Of a stretch of 64,000 nucleotides of DNA, positions 37,320-49,273 are shown one piece after another (the first letter of the stretch is position 1; each line of letters opens with the position of its first letter). The translations under genes and the position numbers were made by a program. This stretch comes from Brasenia schreberi. Taxonomy: Eukaryota > Streptophyta > Magnoliopsida > Nymphaeales > Cabombaceae. The DNA lies in NCBI GenBank assembly GCA_036023115.1, contig JAYKKT010000055.1, positions 11,476,501-11,540,500 on the forward strand, written 5' to 3'. The notes beneath the pieces are model-generated. The model did no database searches and was not told the DNA's origin. It was given only the letters and a program-made list of their open reading frames with translations.

Positions 37320-38641
37320 CTACCACAAATTCTTTCAAAATGATTTTGAAAATGGATCTTCTTTAGTTTCTTGAAAAATGGATCAAGTTGAATATGAGCC
37401 TCTTAACTAGGAATTAATGTTCTATGAAAAGTAGAGTGTTTTCAAAATCATTAAATGAAATTTCAAAAGTCTTTATTTTACAAGATAGGGCCTGGTTCAA
37501 AATAGCAAAAATACTTTCAAATAGTATATACTATTATGAAATAGGGTATGCTTGATTAGATCTAGTATGTAGAGGGATAAGTTGTTCCCCCATCTCATTC
37601 TCTTCAAAGAAAATTAGCAAAGCTAAAATAGAAAAAGAAAAGAGAAAAGAAAAAGAAAGGAAAAAAGGGAAAATAAACCTCCAATATAGATGTCTTTCTA
37701 CGAAAGAAAGAAAAGGAAAAATCCAAAGCTCAAAGAGCATTTTCTCAAAAGGAAAAACCCACAGACGCTTCAAAAGGGACCGTGGGAATTCTCTCATACC
37801 CTATAAAGTATCCCCAAAAAAGAAAAAGTCTGTACATCTTAAAGTAGGAATAAAACCTATAAAATTGGATCTCATTTTATTTGAAGATTAGGCCTTATAG
37901 TGTAGAAAATAGAGTTTTAAAATGTTGTAAAGCTTTTCTAACAAAAACCTCTACAAAGTAATGGGGAATTAATACTAAAGTAAAGGAAAATATACAACAA
38001 TAACAACTACTACAACTAAGCCATTTCCCATACTAGACAGGGTCGGATACATGGATTCTTTGTTTTCACAGATCCCTATCGTGTGCCATGTTAGCAGTTA
38101 ACTCACAATAAGCTAGATCATTCTTTATTGTTTCTTTCCAACACTTTTGTGGTCGTCCTCTACCTCTTTTAATACTTTCCAAAGTAAAGGAAAATATAAG
38201 AGATGAAAATCCTTTTTTATAGAAACAAAAGGAAGCATCCTTTTTAAAATTATTTTCACAAAACCCAATGCATCAAGTAAAGGGACACGGAGGCCATCCC
38301 ACTTTGGGCAGCCAACCTTCATGGGATCTTGCCAAACTCCTAAAATATTTCGTAAAGGTCTCTAACACAATGAATTCAACCATTGCATCTCACACACCTC
38401 ATGCACATCCATAATGGCATTGTTCATATATGGTCATTGTATGGATCAATCACCGTTCATGTCAAGTCCCTTTTGGCTAAGAAGTCCTCTCTCCATCAAA
38501 GTAGGATAATCCAAGAAATGGAGATTCTATCAAGAAAAGGGAATAATCCATACTCTTAAGTAAATTGTGGGAAGAAATATTTGATGGTGTTATTCTTTGC
38601 CAATAACCAAGTAAATTTGATTAATGACAAAGAGAGGCATA
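37320..38641 (+). other. Non-coding 3' region of Tat element, ending in a polypurine tract
   Basis: No coding motif was found after integrase, apart from a GA-rich tract at 37,610-37,720 and an inserted LINE tail at 37,995-38,180. The sequence before the right LTR, GACAAAGAGAGGCATA, is the polypurine tract. Confidence 0.5.
37995..38180 (-). mobile_element. RTE LINE tail, 186 bp, inside Tat element
   Basis: The sequence matches the LINE 3' end (for example CCCATACTAGACAGGGTCGG) in reverse orientation with an AACAATAACAAC tail. It is flanked by a perfect 18-bp duplication, AAAGTAAAGGAAAATATA, at 37,977-37,994 and 38,181-38,198. Confidence 0.9.
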
Positions 38642-41600
38642 TGTGAACACCCAAAATTTTTGTAAATAAAATTTTCTCATAAGTACAATTTTTTTTGTTT
38701 CAAACCTTTTCAAAGTTTCATTATTTTCAAAAATACTTTTAAGGAATTAAAAAAACATTTGAAAATTCTATGGTTTTCAAACATATTTTAAAAAAGGAAT
38801 ATTTAAAACCATCAAATAAAATCCTACTTGAAAAGAGATCGGATCAAGAGGAGCAGGGTCTCAGGAGGCTATCCTCGCTAGGATGAAAGTAGAAAGGTTT
38901 GCTCATAAGAAATGAAGTTTGAAGAAGTGTACATCCAATACATGCAATTGTATAACACTCTCGAATGCAGTTGGCAAGGTTGATTTTTAAGAAACAAATT
39001 TGATGAATTAAACTCATAGTTTAAAGCCACATACGATGTTTTATCATCCTATTCAAGGATTCAATCAAGTCAAATCAAGATGGGCTATCCATGCAACCAA
39101 TTCAAGGACAACCAAGGCAAGATGAGTCTACCTAAAGCAAAGCAAGCTTGATTGAACCATGGTGGACAAACGAATCAAGACGTGAAGCAAGTTTTGACCA
39201 AACAAAAGTGGGTCAAACTAAGTCATATTATCAACCCAAATCGAGCCAAGGTAGGTTGCATCAAGCCAAGGTTAGTCAACATGAGGCGGACTGTACCAAA
39301 TCAAGGTTGACCACACCAAGTCAAGGCCAATTGCATCAAGATGGTCTCCAAGGTACCTAGCCTAGGACGGGTTGCAAGGGAGACCATGGCCGGCATGGAC
39401 CAGGCCATATGACCATCAAACCGAGCTGGATTGGGTCCAATTTAGTCAACCATGGACCAACCAAACCGTGGAACACCCTAGAAAGATTCCAAGAATATTC
39501 TTGATCTAGAGACTTCTTGTGAAATCTATAAATACTGGCCTTGGGTTGGGATTCAAGGGGGCAATCTAAAGAGAAAATCAGTAAGAGACCAAAAGAGGAA
39601 AGGGAGGGAGAAGAAGGAGACATCAAAGAGGAGAAAACAACCCAAGTCACCAGCCAAGAAAGGAAGAAATCGCCCAATAGGAAGAATCTGGCCAGGTTTC
39701 TCTCCTTTTCCCTTTTCCCAATTCATTTTATTTGTAATATTTGGAGTCTTCATCATTTGGTTATGTAAGTTTGATCATTTGGTTAATTCAGAGGACATGA
39801 AAATTAAAATTGGCACACATTGTATTCCCCAAAAGGAAAGTTTTAAATATCTAGGGTCAATTTTTCAGAGTGATGGAAGAATTAATGGAGATGTTACACA
39901 TAGAATTAATGCTGGTTGGTTAAAATGGAGAGGAGCATCAGGTATTCTTTGTGATAAGAAGATACCATTAAAGTTAAAAGGTAAATATTATAGAGCAGCA
40001 ATTAGGCCTGCCATGTTTTATGGTTCTGAGTGTTGGGCAATTAATCATCAACATGTACAAAAGATGTCTATGACAGAAATGAAGATGTTGAGATAGATGA
40101 GTGGTCATACAAGAAAAGACCGTATACATAATGAAGTTATTAGAAACAAATTAGGAGTGGCACCAATAGAGGATAAAATGAGAGAACATCGTTTAAGATG
40201 GTTTGGACATATAGAAAGAAGATCAAAAGAAGAACCTGTAAGAAGGTTAGAAAAACTAAATTTGGAAAGTATTAAAAGAGGTAGAGGACCACCACAAAAG
40301 TGTTGGAAAGAAACAATAAAGAATGATCTATCTTATTGTGAGTTAACTGCTAACATGGCACATGATAGGGATCCGTGGAAACAAAGAATCCATGTAGCCG
40401 ACCCCGTCTAGTATGGGAAAAGGCTTAGTTGTTGTTGTTGTTGTATTTGGAGTCTTCATCTCTAATCTATTGTAAAAGCAAAACAACTAGTGTTGCAAAT
40501 CTCTGTAAAAGGCCATCAGTAAGAGAATAAGACTTGTATGTCACTTGGTTTCTTCTACCTCAATATAAGTCGTATCTTATACTTCTTCATATTTTCTATG
40601 CTTAAATATGTTATCGTTCCTTCTCCTCTTTCTTGATTGATGTGATTGCCTCCAAATTAATTCAAGAAGTCATAAGAGGGACATTAGCAACTATATTTTA
40701 CATGCAATGATATGAGTATGTAAATCACTCTTATAGTGGATTAAACACCCATAAGTTTGTGTAAGGGCAGGCATTGAGCTATGATCGCATATATTTTCCA
40801 AGAGATCTATCCTCCTCGAAAGAGATGCCCAAGGGATTTATATATAGAAGAGTTCCTTGCCAAACGAACACAAGTCCTAAACTGAATTTCTTTTAATGAT
40901 CATTAAAAATCGGATGCATTACATTCATCTCTCACTGAAATATTCTAAAATTTTGTCTACTAGTTGCATACAAACTGGTTAACACAGAGTAAAAATTTTG
41001 GATATCGGTAAGGTCGAGTAAAAAAACATCAAGGACCAAATTCAACATGAAACAAAATTTGTTTATGCTAAAATTCTTACATCATACCTTTAGTAAAACA
41101 TTCATAACTCTATCCTTGATACCCAAAAATCTTGAAAATAGTTTTGCTGAAAATTTGACATCTATAGCTTTTCAACCAGATTGATTTAATAAAAATCAAA
41201 ATCTTACATGCAGAAATACAAACGTTTTATTAGTCCTTTGTATTTCAGTCACAGAGACTTTTCTGAATTTTCGGATATCATTTAGTGAAGACTTTTCTTG
41301 GATTTAATTCTAATTATCAAAGAAACCAAAAATACAAATAAAATTTTCAGTAAAGCTTCATACCTAGGTCTTACTTAGGTAAAATATTCAATATTTTTGA
41401 ATCCTTGTAAAATAATAAAAAAACTAAAAAACTCCTTTGTTGGAGGCAATCAATTGGTTTTTGCCAAGTGAAGAACATACTCATTTTGAAAAAGTTGTTT
41501 TGGTTGAGAATTGTTTTTAAAAATTCTGGATCATAAATCACTCTTCTTAAGTATCTAGGCTAATCCTTGACTGTCGATTGAAGAAGGCCTATATCATCGA

Positions 41601-41706
41601 ATAGTTAGAAAATCTCTTTGGAAGTTAAGTAAACTTGCGGCATGCTTGCGCACAATTTTTGGAAACGAAGTTTTAAGTCGATACACAACCAAAAATTTTG
41701 TTTACA
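38642..41706 (+). repeat. Tat-type 3' LTR, 2.36 kb plus a 689-bp LINE
   Basis: It begins TGTGAACACCCAAAATTTTT and ends TTTGTTTACA. Length without the LINE and one target copy is about 2,359 bp, against 2,363 bp in the left LTR. The two differ by many substitutions and small indels, so the insertion is not recent. Confidence 0.85.
39755..40443 (+). mobile_element. RTE-type LINE 3' part, 689 bp
   Basis: It encodes the C-terminal end of an RTE LINE reverse transcriptase: FKYLGSIFQSDGRINGDVTH, MFYGSECWAINHQHVQKMSM, then a TAG at 40,094, then HTRKDRIHNEVIRNKLG and LRWFGHIERRSKEE. It ends in (TTG)n. A perfect 17-bp duplication, TATTTGGAGTCTTCATC, flanks it (39,738-39,754; 40,444-40,460). The left Tat LTR keeps that sequence once, uninterrupted, near 30,454. 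Confidence 0.9.
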
Positions 41707-42300
41707 AATTCTTCATTAGCTACTGTGATATAATAAAAACCTTGAATCCATTGATTTTAATATTTTTTGCACCATATGAATGTCTTCAAATTCTTTATCG
41801 TACCTCTTTAGTTAGTTCACCATAATAAATACTTTTGTGAAGTAGTTTGGCACCAACTTATCTTTTTTAAGGATTCAAACTCTCCTATAAGAGTTTGAAG
41901 ATATATTTTATTCAAATTTTCAACACTCTTATAGATATTTTGAAAAATCTCCCATGCTTGCTTTGTGCTTGTTGCAGTCGCACCATTCTCAAAATCGCTA
42001 TCATCAATCTCTTGATCGATAAGAAAAATACAACCTTATCAATAGCTCCAAAGTCTCGTAGAGTCTCCTTTATCGATGATTCATTGCTTCTATAGTTGAA
42101 GGTCATGCCTTTTTGATACTTAGAACGTGCATCGTTTTTCAGCACCGTCATTATATCAAAAGAAAAAATTATATTCTTTAGACAATGCCACCTACTATTA
42201 AAAAACCATTTGGCAGTGTCCGATCTGTTTCTTTTCCTTCTTTGAGGGCACATTATTCTTTTGAAGTGTTCAAGAGTTTTACATCCAAATATTGCGATGT
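41707..42300 (-). pseudogene. Copia D gag, right of Tat insertion
   Basis: The minus strand reads DDSDFENGATATSTKQAWEI, FQNIYKSVENLNKIYLQTLI, GEFESLKK, the UBN2-type Copia gag core, with a frame change near 42,010. Upstream, SNESSIKETLRDFGAIDKVV continues the gag N-terminal half. Homology is lost toward 42,300. The remaining C-terminal gag is on the far side of the 12.2-kb Gypsy insertion, at 29,476 and below. Confidence 0.7.
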
Positions 42301-42560
42301 AGGTTCCTAGATCTGAGAACATCAGTGGGTGGTTAGCAATTAAACGAAAAAGATTTACTTTGGCAATCTCATCACAAGCAAACACATACATGTAGCCATG
42401 ATCTAGTCCTTTAAAAGTTAAGGTAAGATATCTTTGAACTACATTGAGAAATATAAAAGAGAGAGGTTCTTATTGATAAGCAAAGAGGAGGTACTGAGGG
42501 CCATATGTGCTTGTGGGAGATTGAATCTCTATGGGTATTCTGGTGAGCAGCTGTGAAGGG

Positions 42561-42779
42561 ATGCTTATGACAATGGGGTCAAACTGACCTGTTCCAGTAA
42601 CCTTCCTCATCAAAACCTACCAACTTGTTAATGACAATGCTACCGATGACGTAGTCTCATGGGGTGAGAATGAATCAAGTTTTGTTGTTTGGAGGGCACC
42701 TCAATTTGCAAGAGATTTGGTCCCCAATTACTTCAAGCACAATAACTTCTCAAGCTTTGTTAGGCAGCTCAATACATAT
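42561..42779 (+). pseudogene. HSFB4-like: HSFB4-like pseudogene, exon 1
   Basis: The exon encodes the first two thirds of a heat-stress factor DNA-binding domain: [76 protein letters not shown] is the recognition-helix signature that binds nGAAn heat-shock elements. The likely start (ATG at 42,561 or 42,567) is followed by a TGA at 42,585-42,587. The exon ends at 42,779, where all plant HSFs have their intron, but the next bases are GG AAGA instead of GT AAGA, so the donor site is lost. The exon lies 11 bp before the target site of Copia C. The wording fits class B4 better than B1 or B2. Confidence 0.88.
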
Positions 42780-42795
42780 GGAAGAAATCATCCCC

Positions 42796-43165
42796 TGTTG
42801 GAATCCGATGATGTCTAGTTGCACTGCAAATAAAACCTTGGAGATGAGGAGAAGAAGCAAAAGCTTTTTGTTTTTTCGGTTTCCATACAACCGATTTACC
42901 GGGGAGGTTTTAATTTTCTTTTTCACTATTATTATTCTATGTGTGCATTGCTCTGTATTTATAGAACAGTGGTTGGATCCTCCTCCCAGATATTCAGGCT
43001 AGGCTTTCTGTTTTTGGAGCTCTTATCCTACCGACTATAGAGCTAATTTGTAACAGACCGACTGTTACAAATTTGCTTCATAACTGCCTTCATGGAAAAC
43101 AGTTGGATGACCAATCTAGCCATTTCCCATGAAACTGTCGAGAATGGCCATTTCTTGGCTTCACA
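42796..43165 (-). repeat. Copia C 3' LTR, 370 bp
   Basis: As written it runs from TGTTGGAATCCGATG to CTTGGCTTCACA. It is preceded, on the element strand, by the polypurine tract CCAAGTGAGAGA (43,166-43,177). It differs from the 5' LTR by many substitutions and several indels. Confidence 0.88.
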
Positions 43166-43303
43166 TCTCTCACTTGGCCATTCGAGCCAAATGATCTAAC
43201 ATACTGATTTTCCTCTCACTTTTGTGGGGTTTTCCTAGTATTGTTATTTTATGATTGCTATTACAATCATTACCCGTTGTGTGGTTTTTTACCTACACAA
43301 CAA

Positions 43304-43790
43304 TCAAACATATCTCAAACCTATGTTTGTAACATGTTTTGAGAAAAGATCCTCCGTTATACCTTTAGTGAAGGGATTTGTCAATATATCTTGAGTTAGC
43401 ATGTATGAGATGAATATTTCCTTTCTCATAACCATATCATGAACATAGTCGTATTTCACAACTATATGCTTGCTTTTAAAGTTGTCAGCTCTACTCTTCA
43501 TTAGAATAATTACTGTATTATCACAATAAATGACAACTGGTTCTTTGTCTGTATCTAGCTTTAAATCTTTATGAAGCAACTTATCCAGATGACACTCTTT
43601 GCAGCCATACAGCAAGCTACATACTCAACTTCTTGTATATACCATGCTACACAACCATGTTTCTTACATGCCCAAGAAACAACTCCACCTTCAAATAAAA
43701 ATATTTGTCTTGAGGTTGATTTGATATCATTTTTTATCCCAATAAAGTTAGTATCTGAGTATCCGACCACTTTTAGTTCATCTGCTTAAA
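43304..43790 (-). pseudogene. Copia C RNase H
   Basis: Two overlapping minus-strand frames read VGYSDTNFIGIKNDIKSTSR, QIFLFEGGVVSWACKKHGCV and then VIYCDNTVIILMKSRAD, SKHIVVKYDYVHDMVMRKEI, NIGLRYV. The catalytic D of YSDT and the E of the VEYVA segment are present. A frameshift near 43,590 breaks the domain. Confidence 0.85.
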
Positions 43791-43857
43791 AACATAATTT
43801 CAAGTCCTTTGTTCTTTTAAGATATCTTAGAATCCTCTTCACAACTATCTAATGATG

Positions 43858-44950
43858 TTATCTAGGATTACTTTGATATTTGCTCATAAGACCAACAACA
43901 AAACTGATATTAGGTCTTGTACATAGTATGTCATATATCAAGCTACCCACATTTTGTGCATAAGGAATGATAGGCTCATCACCTCCCTCACCTGGATAAT
44001 CGGCCTTTCTTATTTTACCCCTTTTACAATGGGTGTAGAAATAGACTTGCATTCACCATTTTAAACTTTTGAGTATATAATCAATATATCTCTCTTGACT
44101 CCGTCATAGAAGATTAAATTCTCTATATCAAGAAATCTTTATACCCAAGATATAGGATGCTTCCCCTATATCCTTCATTTCGAACCTTGAGTTTAACCAT
44201 AACTTGGTTTTGACAATGATGTCATTATCATTCCCAATCAATAATATGTCATCTACATATAATGATAAGATGACAAAGTGACTCCCACTATTTTAGACAT
44301 ATACACAATGATCAAGCTCATTAGCCACAAACTCAAGTTCGATAATAACATTTTGAAAGGTCAAATACAACTGATGAGGTGATTGTTTTAGGCCATATAG
44401 GTTTTCAACCTACATACTATCTTCTTCGCCTTTCAATATGTATTCTTCGGGCTTATGTATATATATGATTTCATCTACTGTTTTAGGCCATATAGGTTTT
44501 CAACCTATATACTATCTTCTTAGCCTCTCAATATGTATTTTTCGGGCTTATGTATATATATGATTTCATCTAAATCTCTATTTAGAAAAGTAATTTTTAT
44601 ATCTAACTGATGTAAATTCAAATCATAATATGTTGATATCACCAAGATTATTTTTATGAATACAAATTTTGTAATAGGAGAATATGTCTCACGATAATCT
44701 ATCTATTCTTTTTGTGAGAATCCCTTTGCAACTAACCTCGCTTTAAACTTGTCGATTGATCCATTGACTTTATATTTCTTTTTCAGAACCCATTTACAAC
44801 TTACGACTTTTCTTCCTTTGACAAATCAACCAACTCACATGCTTGGTTTTTCTCAATGGATTCAATTTCTTTATCCATGGCTTTCTCCCAATCTGTTGAT
44901 TTAGATGAGTTAATATCTGCTGATAAGTCAAATTATCAGTCAACTCATCT
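43858..44950 (-). pseudogene. Copia C reverse transcriptase
   Basis: It includes LSLYVDDILLIGNDND with an intact catalytic YVDD at 44,248-44,259, and the C-terminal LCTRPNISFVVGLMSKYQSN. A 95-bp tandem duplication (44,385-44,479 and 44,480-44,573) lies inside the domain. Stops and frame changes are frequent. Confidence 0.8.
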
Positions 44951-45101
44951 AAATCTACCAAATTGAACACTTCTTGTACAAGATAAGTGTGATAATCTTT
45001 TAAGTAGGATGGTGCAGTTATAGGCCTTTTATGTCCGCTTAAAGTTTCAGTTGATTCAAGAAGATCTTTTATGAGTTCAAATGAAGATTGATCTAGATCT
45101 A

Positions 45102-45870
45102 CTAGATTATCAATGTACTATCATTATTTTCATGGATATCATTCTTAGTATCTTCTAAGAATTCAACACCCTTGCTCTCTATCAATCCATGGTCTTTATG
45201 ATAAAATTGATATTCCTTTGAGCCTTTAGGATATCCGATGAATATATATTTCAATGACCTGATGTCTAGCTTATATGTAGATTGATCAATGATCTTCATA
45301 TGAGCAATAGATCCCCACCTCTTAAGATGACATAAGTTTGATTTTCTTCCAAACCACATCTCATATGGTGTAGTGAATATAGATTTACATCGTACTCTAT
45401 TGAGTATGTACACTGTTGTACTTACTGCTTCTCCCCAAAATATCCTTGGTAGGGACTTATCTATTAACATTGACCTTGTCATATTTAGTACAGTCCTGTT
45501 GTATCTTTCACCAATACTATTTTGTTGAGGTGTCTTGAGTATTATATTTTGTTTCGAAATACCAAAATCTTTATAAAATTCTAAAAATTCTGTAGAGGTG
45601 TACTCATCACCTCTATCTGATCTCAAGACTTTGATTGTATGCCCAGTTGTTTTTCAACTTCTTGCTTATATTTTTTGAATACCTTGAGTGTCTCAGATTT
45701 ATGTGCTAAGAGATATATATGTATATCTCAAATAATCATTAATAAAGGTTATGAAATAAACATTTTCTCTTACTCTAAAGGGTCCACATAAATTAGTGTG
45801 AATAACTTTCAACAGGGTTGTTGCTCTTATTGTTTCTTTGAGAAAATTTTTTCTCATTGATATTTAGTTT
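45102..45870 (-). pseudogene. Copia C integrase
   Basis: An open 174-codon frame carries LRSDRGDEYTSTEFLEFY-like sequence (starting MRSDRGDEYT), then RYNRTVLNMTRSMLIDKSLP, FWGEAVSTTVYILNRVRCK and HLKRWGSIAHM. This is the second half of the Copia integrase core and its C-terminal region. The N-terminal zinc region continues to about 45,870 in broken frames. Confidence 0.85.
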
Positions 45871-45999
45871 GAACAATCCATATTATAAATCAAATTCCAT
45901 AGAGAAAAACACTCTCTCATGCTTCTCTACAGTCACTTTGACAGTAAGAAACTTGACCTCAAAATCCTTTTTCGCTAAGGCAGGGACCAAAACCATATT

Positions 46000-47060
46000 G
46001 CAACTTATAGATGACACGATCAATATATAAGTCAGTACAACCCATGTGCCTTATACATAAATTCTAAAGGACCTAGTTCCATCTGAGAAAATGTTATTTC
46101 TCATATATATCTAATGTTCTCCTAGCTTATATTCCTTTGAATCTATTATCTCTTTCTTACTCTTTGAGATATGTTTCGTTGTTCTTAAGTCAATCCACCA
46201 ACCAGTAATCAAGCGGTCCATATATAAGCATTATGTTATCATGTAGATTATATCCTGCTTCTCCAATTGTTCGCATTGTTAGTTATTTTCATCATTTTTC
46301 TTGTTGCGGCAATCTCTCTTATAGTGTCTTAATTTTTTATAGCTGAAACACTTGATTTGAGAAGGGACTTCTTATGATTTCTTAAAAGATTGACTCTCCT
46401 TTTTGTTATTTTTGTCAAACTTTTTGTTTAGTTTATTTCTTTTGTTGTTAACTTTGGAGTTGGACCTTATCTCATCTTGCACCACTAGCAATTTCTCTTT
46501 TCTATTTTTGTTTATATATTCTTCTTCAATTACTAGTTTGAGAGACAATTTTGAAAGGTTTATTTCAGGCCTTAATATAAGGGTAGTAGTGATCATGTTC
46601 CAGGATGAGGAAGATTATTCAATATTGTGGATATTTGCATCAGTTCTAAGATGACTGATTTGGCTACAACTAAATCTCTTGTCATTGCCATTATATGGTT
46701 CACATGTTCTATTACATTGTCTTCTTTCATCTTATAAGAGTTATACCTTTGTAGTAGTAATTAAACATGTAATTTAGTTGTAGTGTCATATTTGACTGTT
46801 ATTAAATCAAATAATTGTTTTGCAGATCATCCGACATATATATTAACATGACAGTTCTTGTTATCGTATAATATCTTAGGAATGTTTTATACATTTCATT
46901 TTGTTGCTCTATGACATTAGGTGGTGGCGGATGCATTGTTTCTTTTAATATATACTCTATACCTTCTAGTGTAAGAGCCAACGGGATTCTCCTCTTTTAT
47001 GTTTGAAAATTTAGACCGTTTAATTTTTTTGTTTTTGCTAGTTCATATACATATATTCTT
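46000..47060 (-). pseudogene. Copia C gag and protease
   Basis: The frame at 46,372-46,596 is gag (ITTTLILRPEINLSKLSLKL) followed by a Lys/Asn-rich linker. The knuckle near 46,310-46,355 reads CFSYKKLRHYKRDC, so the second Cys of CX2CX4HX4C is Tyr. Protease wording similar to Copia A follows to about 46,100. The gag N-terminus reaches about 47,060. Confidence 0.7.
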
Positions 47061-47879
47061 GAATTTATTTTTATGTATTTGATAAAATTAACAATTAGAT
47101 GGTCTAAAGAAAAACACATACCAAGCAGCAAGTAACAAATATCAAATATTTAACTGACAAAATGCATAATATCCAACTACTTAATTAAAAATAACTCATG
47201 GTACTTAAAACTAATTTTATACAAATTTTATGTACCATTATTGAGTTTTTAATAACTTGATTCTATTATAAAATCAAACTAGGAATAAATATTTATTTTT
47301 CCCAAAAAAGAAAAAAAAATTCTTGCCATCGATAATTTCTTCAAACAACAAAGTAAACCAGTATATTTACGTGTATGTCTGTTTTTGAAATTTTAAAAAA
47401 AGACTAGGGGCAAACAAGTAAATTTGATATATATTTTTTTGAAAAATTTGTCACTGATGGAGGGTAAATCCATAATTTTGTCCCTTAGTCTGAATTTGTA
47501 AATTTTCAAAAAGATAAGGGTAACCTTATCTTTTAATATTGTGGCAAAACTGTGAACCTTTTATCGAGAAAGGGCATGAAGGTCATTCAAACTCAAGGTA
47601 TTCCATAATTTCTATAGACGACCATAGGGCAATATAGTCTTTTACTCGAAAATATCTGGAAATTTTTGTAATTTTACTCTGCAACTTTTAGTTTCTAAAA
47701 CCGGTAAGGAGTAAAACAAACATTTTAGTCCATCCAAAACTAAGGATGGTTTCAAAAGACTGTTGGTTTTTTCATATGGTTTCTAAAATCGTTGGGTGGT
47801 TTCCCAGGGTATATAAAAGAAAAGAGACAGAGAGAGAGGGAGAGAGCACAGTGTGAGAGAGGGGGAAGGCTTCTGCCTC

Positions 47880-48140
47880 CCTCCGCTTGGCCTAGGCTAT
47901 GTTTTTTAGTCTGACGGCTTAGCCTGGGATATGTTTTCAGTCCGATGACCTAGCCTGGGATATGTTTTCAGTCCGACGGCCTGGCTTGTGATCTATTTTC
48001 AATCTAACGCCCTGGCTTGGGCTCTATTTTCAGTTCGACGACCTAGCCTTGGATCTGTTTCTAGTCCAACGACCTAGCCTGGGCTCTGTTTTCAGTTCGA
48101 CAGCCTGGCTTGGGATTTGTTTTTAGTCCGATGGTTTTGG
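47880..48140. repeat. Eight-unit ~31-bp tandem array in Copia C leader
   Basis: The units are of the form GACCTAGCCTGGGATATGTTTTCAGTCC plus GAC/GAT, with variants, repeated about eight times. The array lies about 200 bp inside the primer-binding site and before gag, next to a GA-rich tract (47,818-47,865). This is the same position as the 40-bp array of Copia A, although the unit sequences are unrelated. Confidence 0.8.
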
Positions 48141-48333
48141 CCGATTTCTTTGACTTCAATCGTCTAGCCGATCCGTTTTGTTGGCTATTTCATGCCAAAT
48201 ATTGTGGTTTTCAATAGACAGGCTTGTTTTCTAGTAAAAATAGGGTGTTCCTATTCTCGACTTCTTCTCTATTTTCTTTGTATTTTTCTTTTCCTTTAAA
48301 AAACTAACCGCATACCTTTTTGCAAAAAAACTT

Positions 48334-48347
48334 GGTTGTGATACCAA
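48334..48347 (-). other. Primer-binding site of Copia C
   Basis: The minus strand reads TTGGTATCACAACC next to the 5' LTR end. The first TGGTATCA is the complement of the initiator-methionine tRNA 3' end. Confidence 0.8.
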
Positions 48348-48704
48348 TGTTCGGATCCGACGATGTCCAGTTACGAGCAAATGAAACCTTGGAGATGGGA
48401 AGAAGAAGCAGAAGCTTTGTGTTTTTTCGGTTTCCACACAATCAGTTTACCAGGGAGGTTCTATTTTTCTTTTTTACTTTTGTGCGTGCATTGCTCTATA
48501 TTTATAAAGCAATGCCGGACTCCTCCTCCGAGATATTGAGGTTGAGCTTTCCATTTTTGAAGCCCTTATCTGGTTACAAAGTTCATGCATAACAGACCGG
48601 GTGTTAAAGATTTGCTCTATAACCGCCTCCACAAGAAATGATTGGATGACCAATCTAGCCATTTCTTGTGAAACTGTCGAGAATGGCCATTTCTCGGCTT
48701 CACA
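48348..48704 (-). repeat. Copia C 5' LTR, 357 bp, with TATA box
   Basis: It runs TGTTCGGATCCGACG to CTCGGCTTCACA as written. On the element strand a TATA element (CTTTATAAATATAGAGC, about 48,496-48,512) lies in the middle, as expected for the LTR promoter. Confidence 0.88.
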
Positions 48705-48709
48705 TCCCC

Positions 48710-48717
48710 TCCCCCTT

Positions 48718-48776
<59 letters not shown>

Positions 48777-49273
48777 GCTCTCTTATCTAAACTTTTATTA
48801 TGGCTTTCATCATCTTATCAATTTCATCAGAGGATTAACAATCATGGTATGACCTTCCTAACAAGCTTATGCGTTCTCGTGCAAATTTCTTGCTCTCTAG
48901 CTTACAGTATGAAAACTTCTATCTCCTTGTATTCCAACAGAGTTTGAGTTCATTTTAGTGTTTGATCGGGGGCTCTTCGCATAGAAATTCTTTGTAGAGC
49001 AAATAAAGGATGGATCTGTTTCGATTTTAAGTTGAGCCTGCCATTTAAAACAGTTGATCTATCTTCATATATTGAAGAAAAAGGTTTTCTTTTCATATCT
49101 GAAATTTTGTTGTTGTTCATCCAATAGTTCATTTCTTTTCCCAAATGCAAGGTTCAATTAACGGGTTTGGCGAATTCACCTAGTGTAGTCTGTGGTGTTC
49201 CATTGATGACTTCAGTATTGTTAATTTCCTGTTTTATTACACTCACTTTAATTGATATAGATATATACATATA

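Larger units (their letters stand above)
29477..41706 (+). mobile_element. Tat/Ogre-type Ty3/Gypsy element, 12.2 kb, inserted in Copia D gag
   Basis: Two 2.36-kb LTRs (29,477-31,839 and 38,642-41,706, the latter with a LINE inside) enclose gag, protease, RT, RNase H, a second archaeal-type RNase H and integrase on the plus strand. The second RNase H and the long LTRs are typical of the Tat/Ogre branch. Flanking pentamers GATTC (29,472-29,476) and AATTC (41,707-41,711) match at 4 of 5 positions, as expected of a target duplication. Copia D gag continues on both sides. Stops in all domains, and YVDD changed to YVDA in RT, show that it is dead. Confidence 0.85.
42796..48704 (-). mobile_element. 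Copia element C, 5.9 kb with both LTRs, inside HSFB4-like intron
   Basis: LTRs are at 48,348-48,704 (5') and 42,796-43,165 (3'). A perfect 5-bp target duplication, TCCCC, flanks it (42,791-42,795 and 48,705-48,709). Between them on the minus strand lie primer-binding site, a long leader with a 31-bp tandem array, gag, protease, integrase, RT with an intact YVDD, RNase H and a polypurine tract. It is the most complete Copia element here, but stops break gag and pol. It is closely related to Copia A and B. Confidence 0.92.

Noticed and set aside
41912..42391. 159-codon minus-strand ORF as a novel protein near HSFB4
   Set aside because: A one-base shift turns its middle part into Copia gag (STKQAWEIFQNIYKS), so the open frame is a decayed gag fragment.
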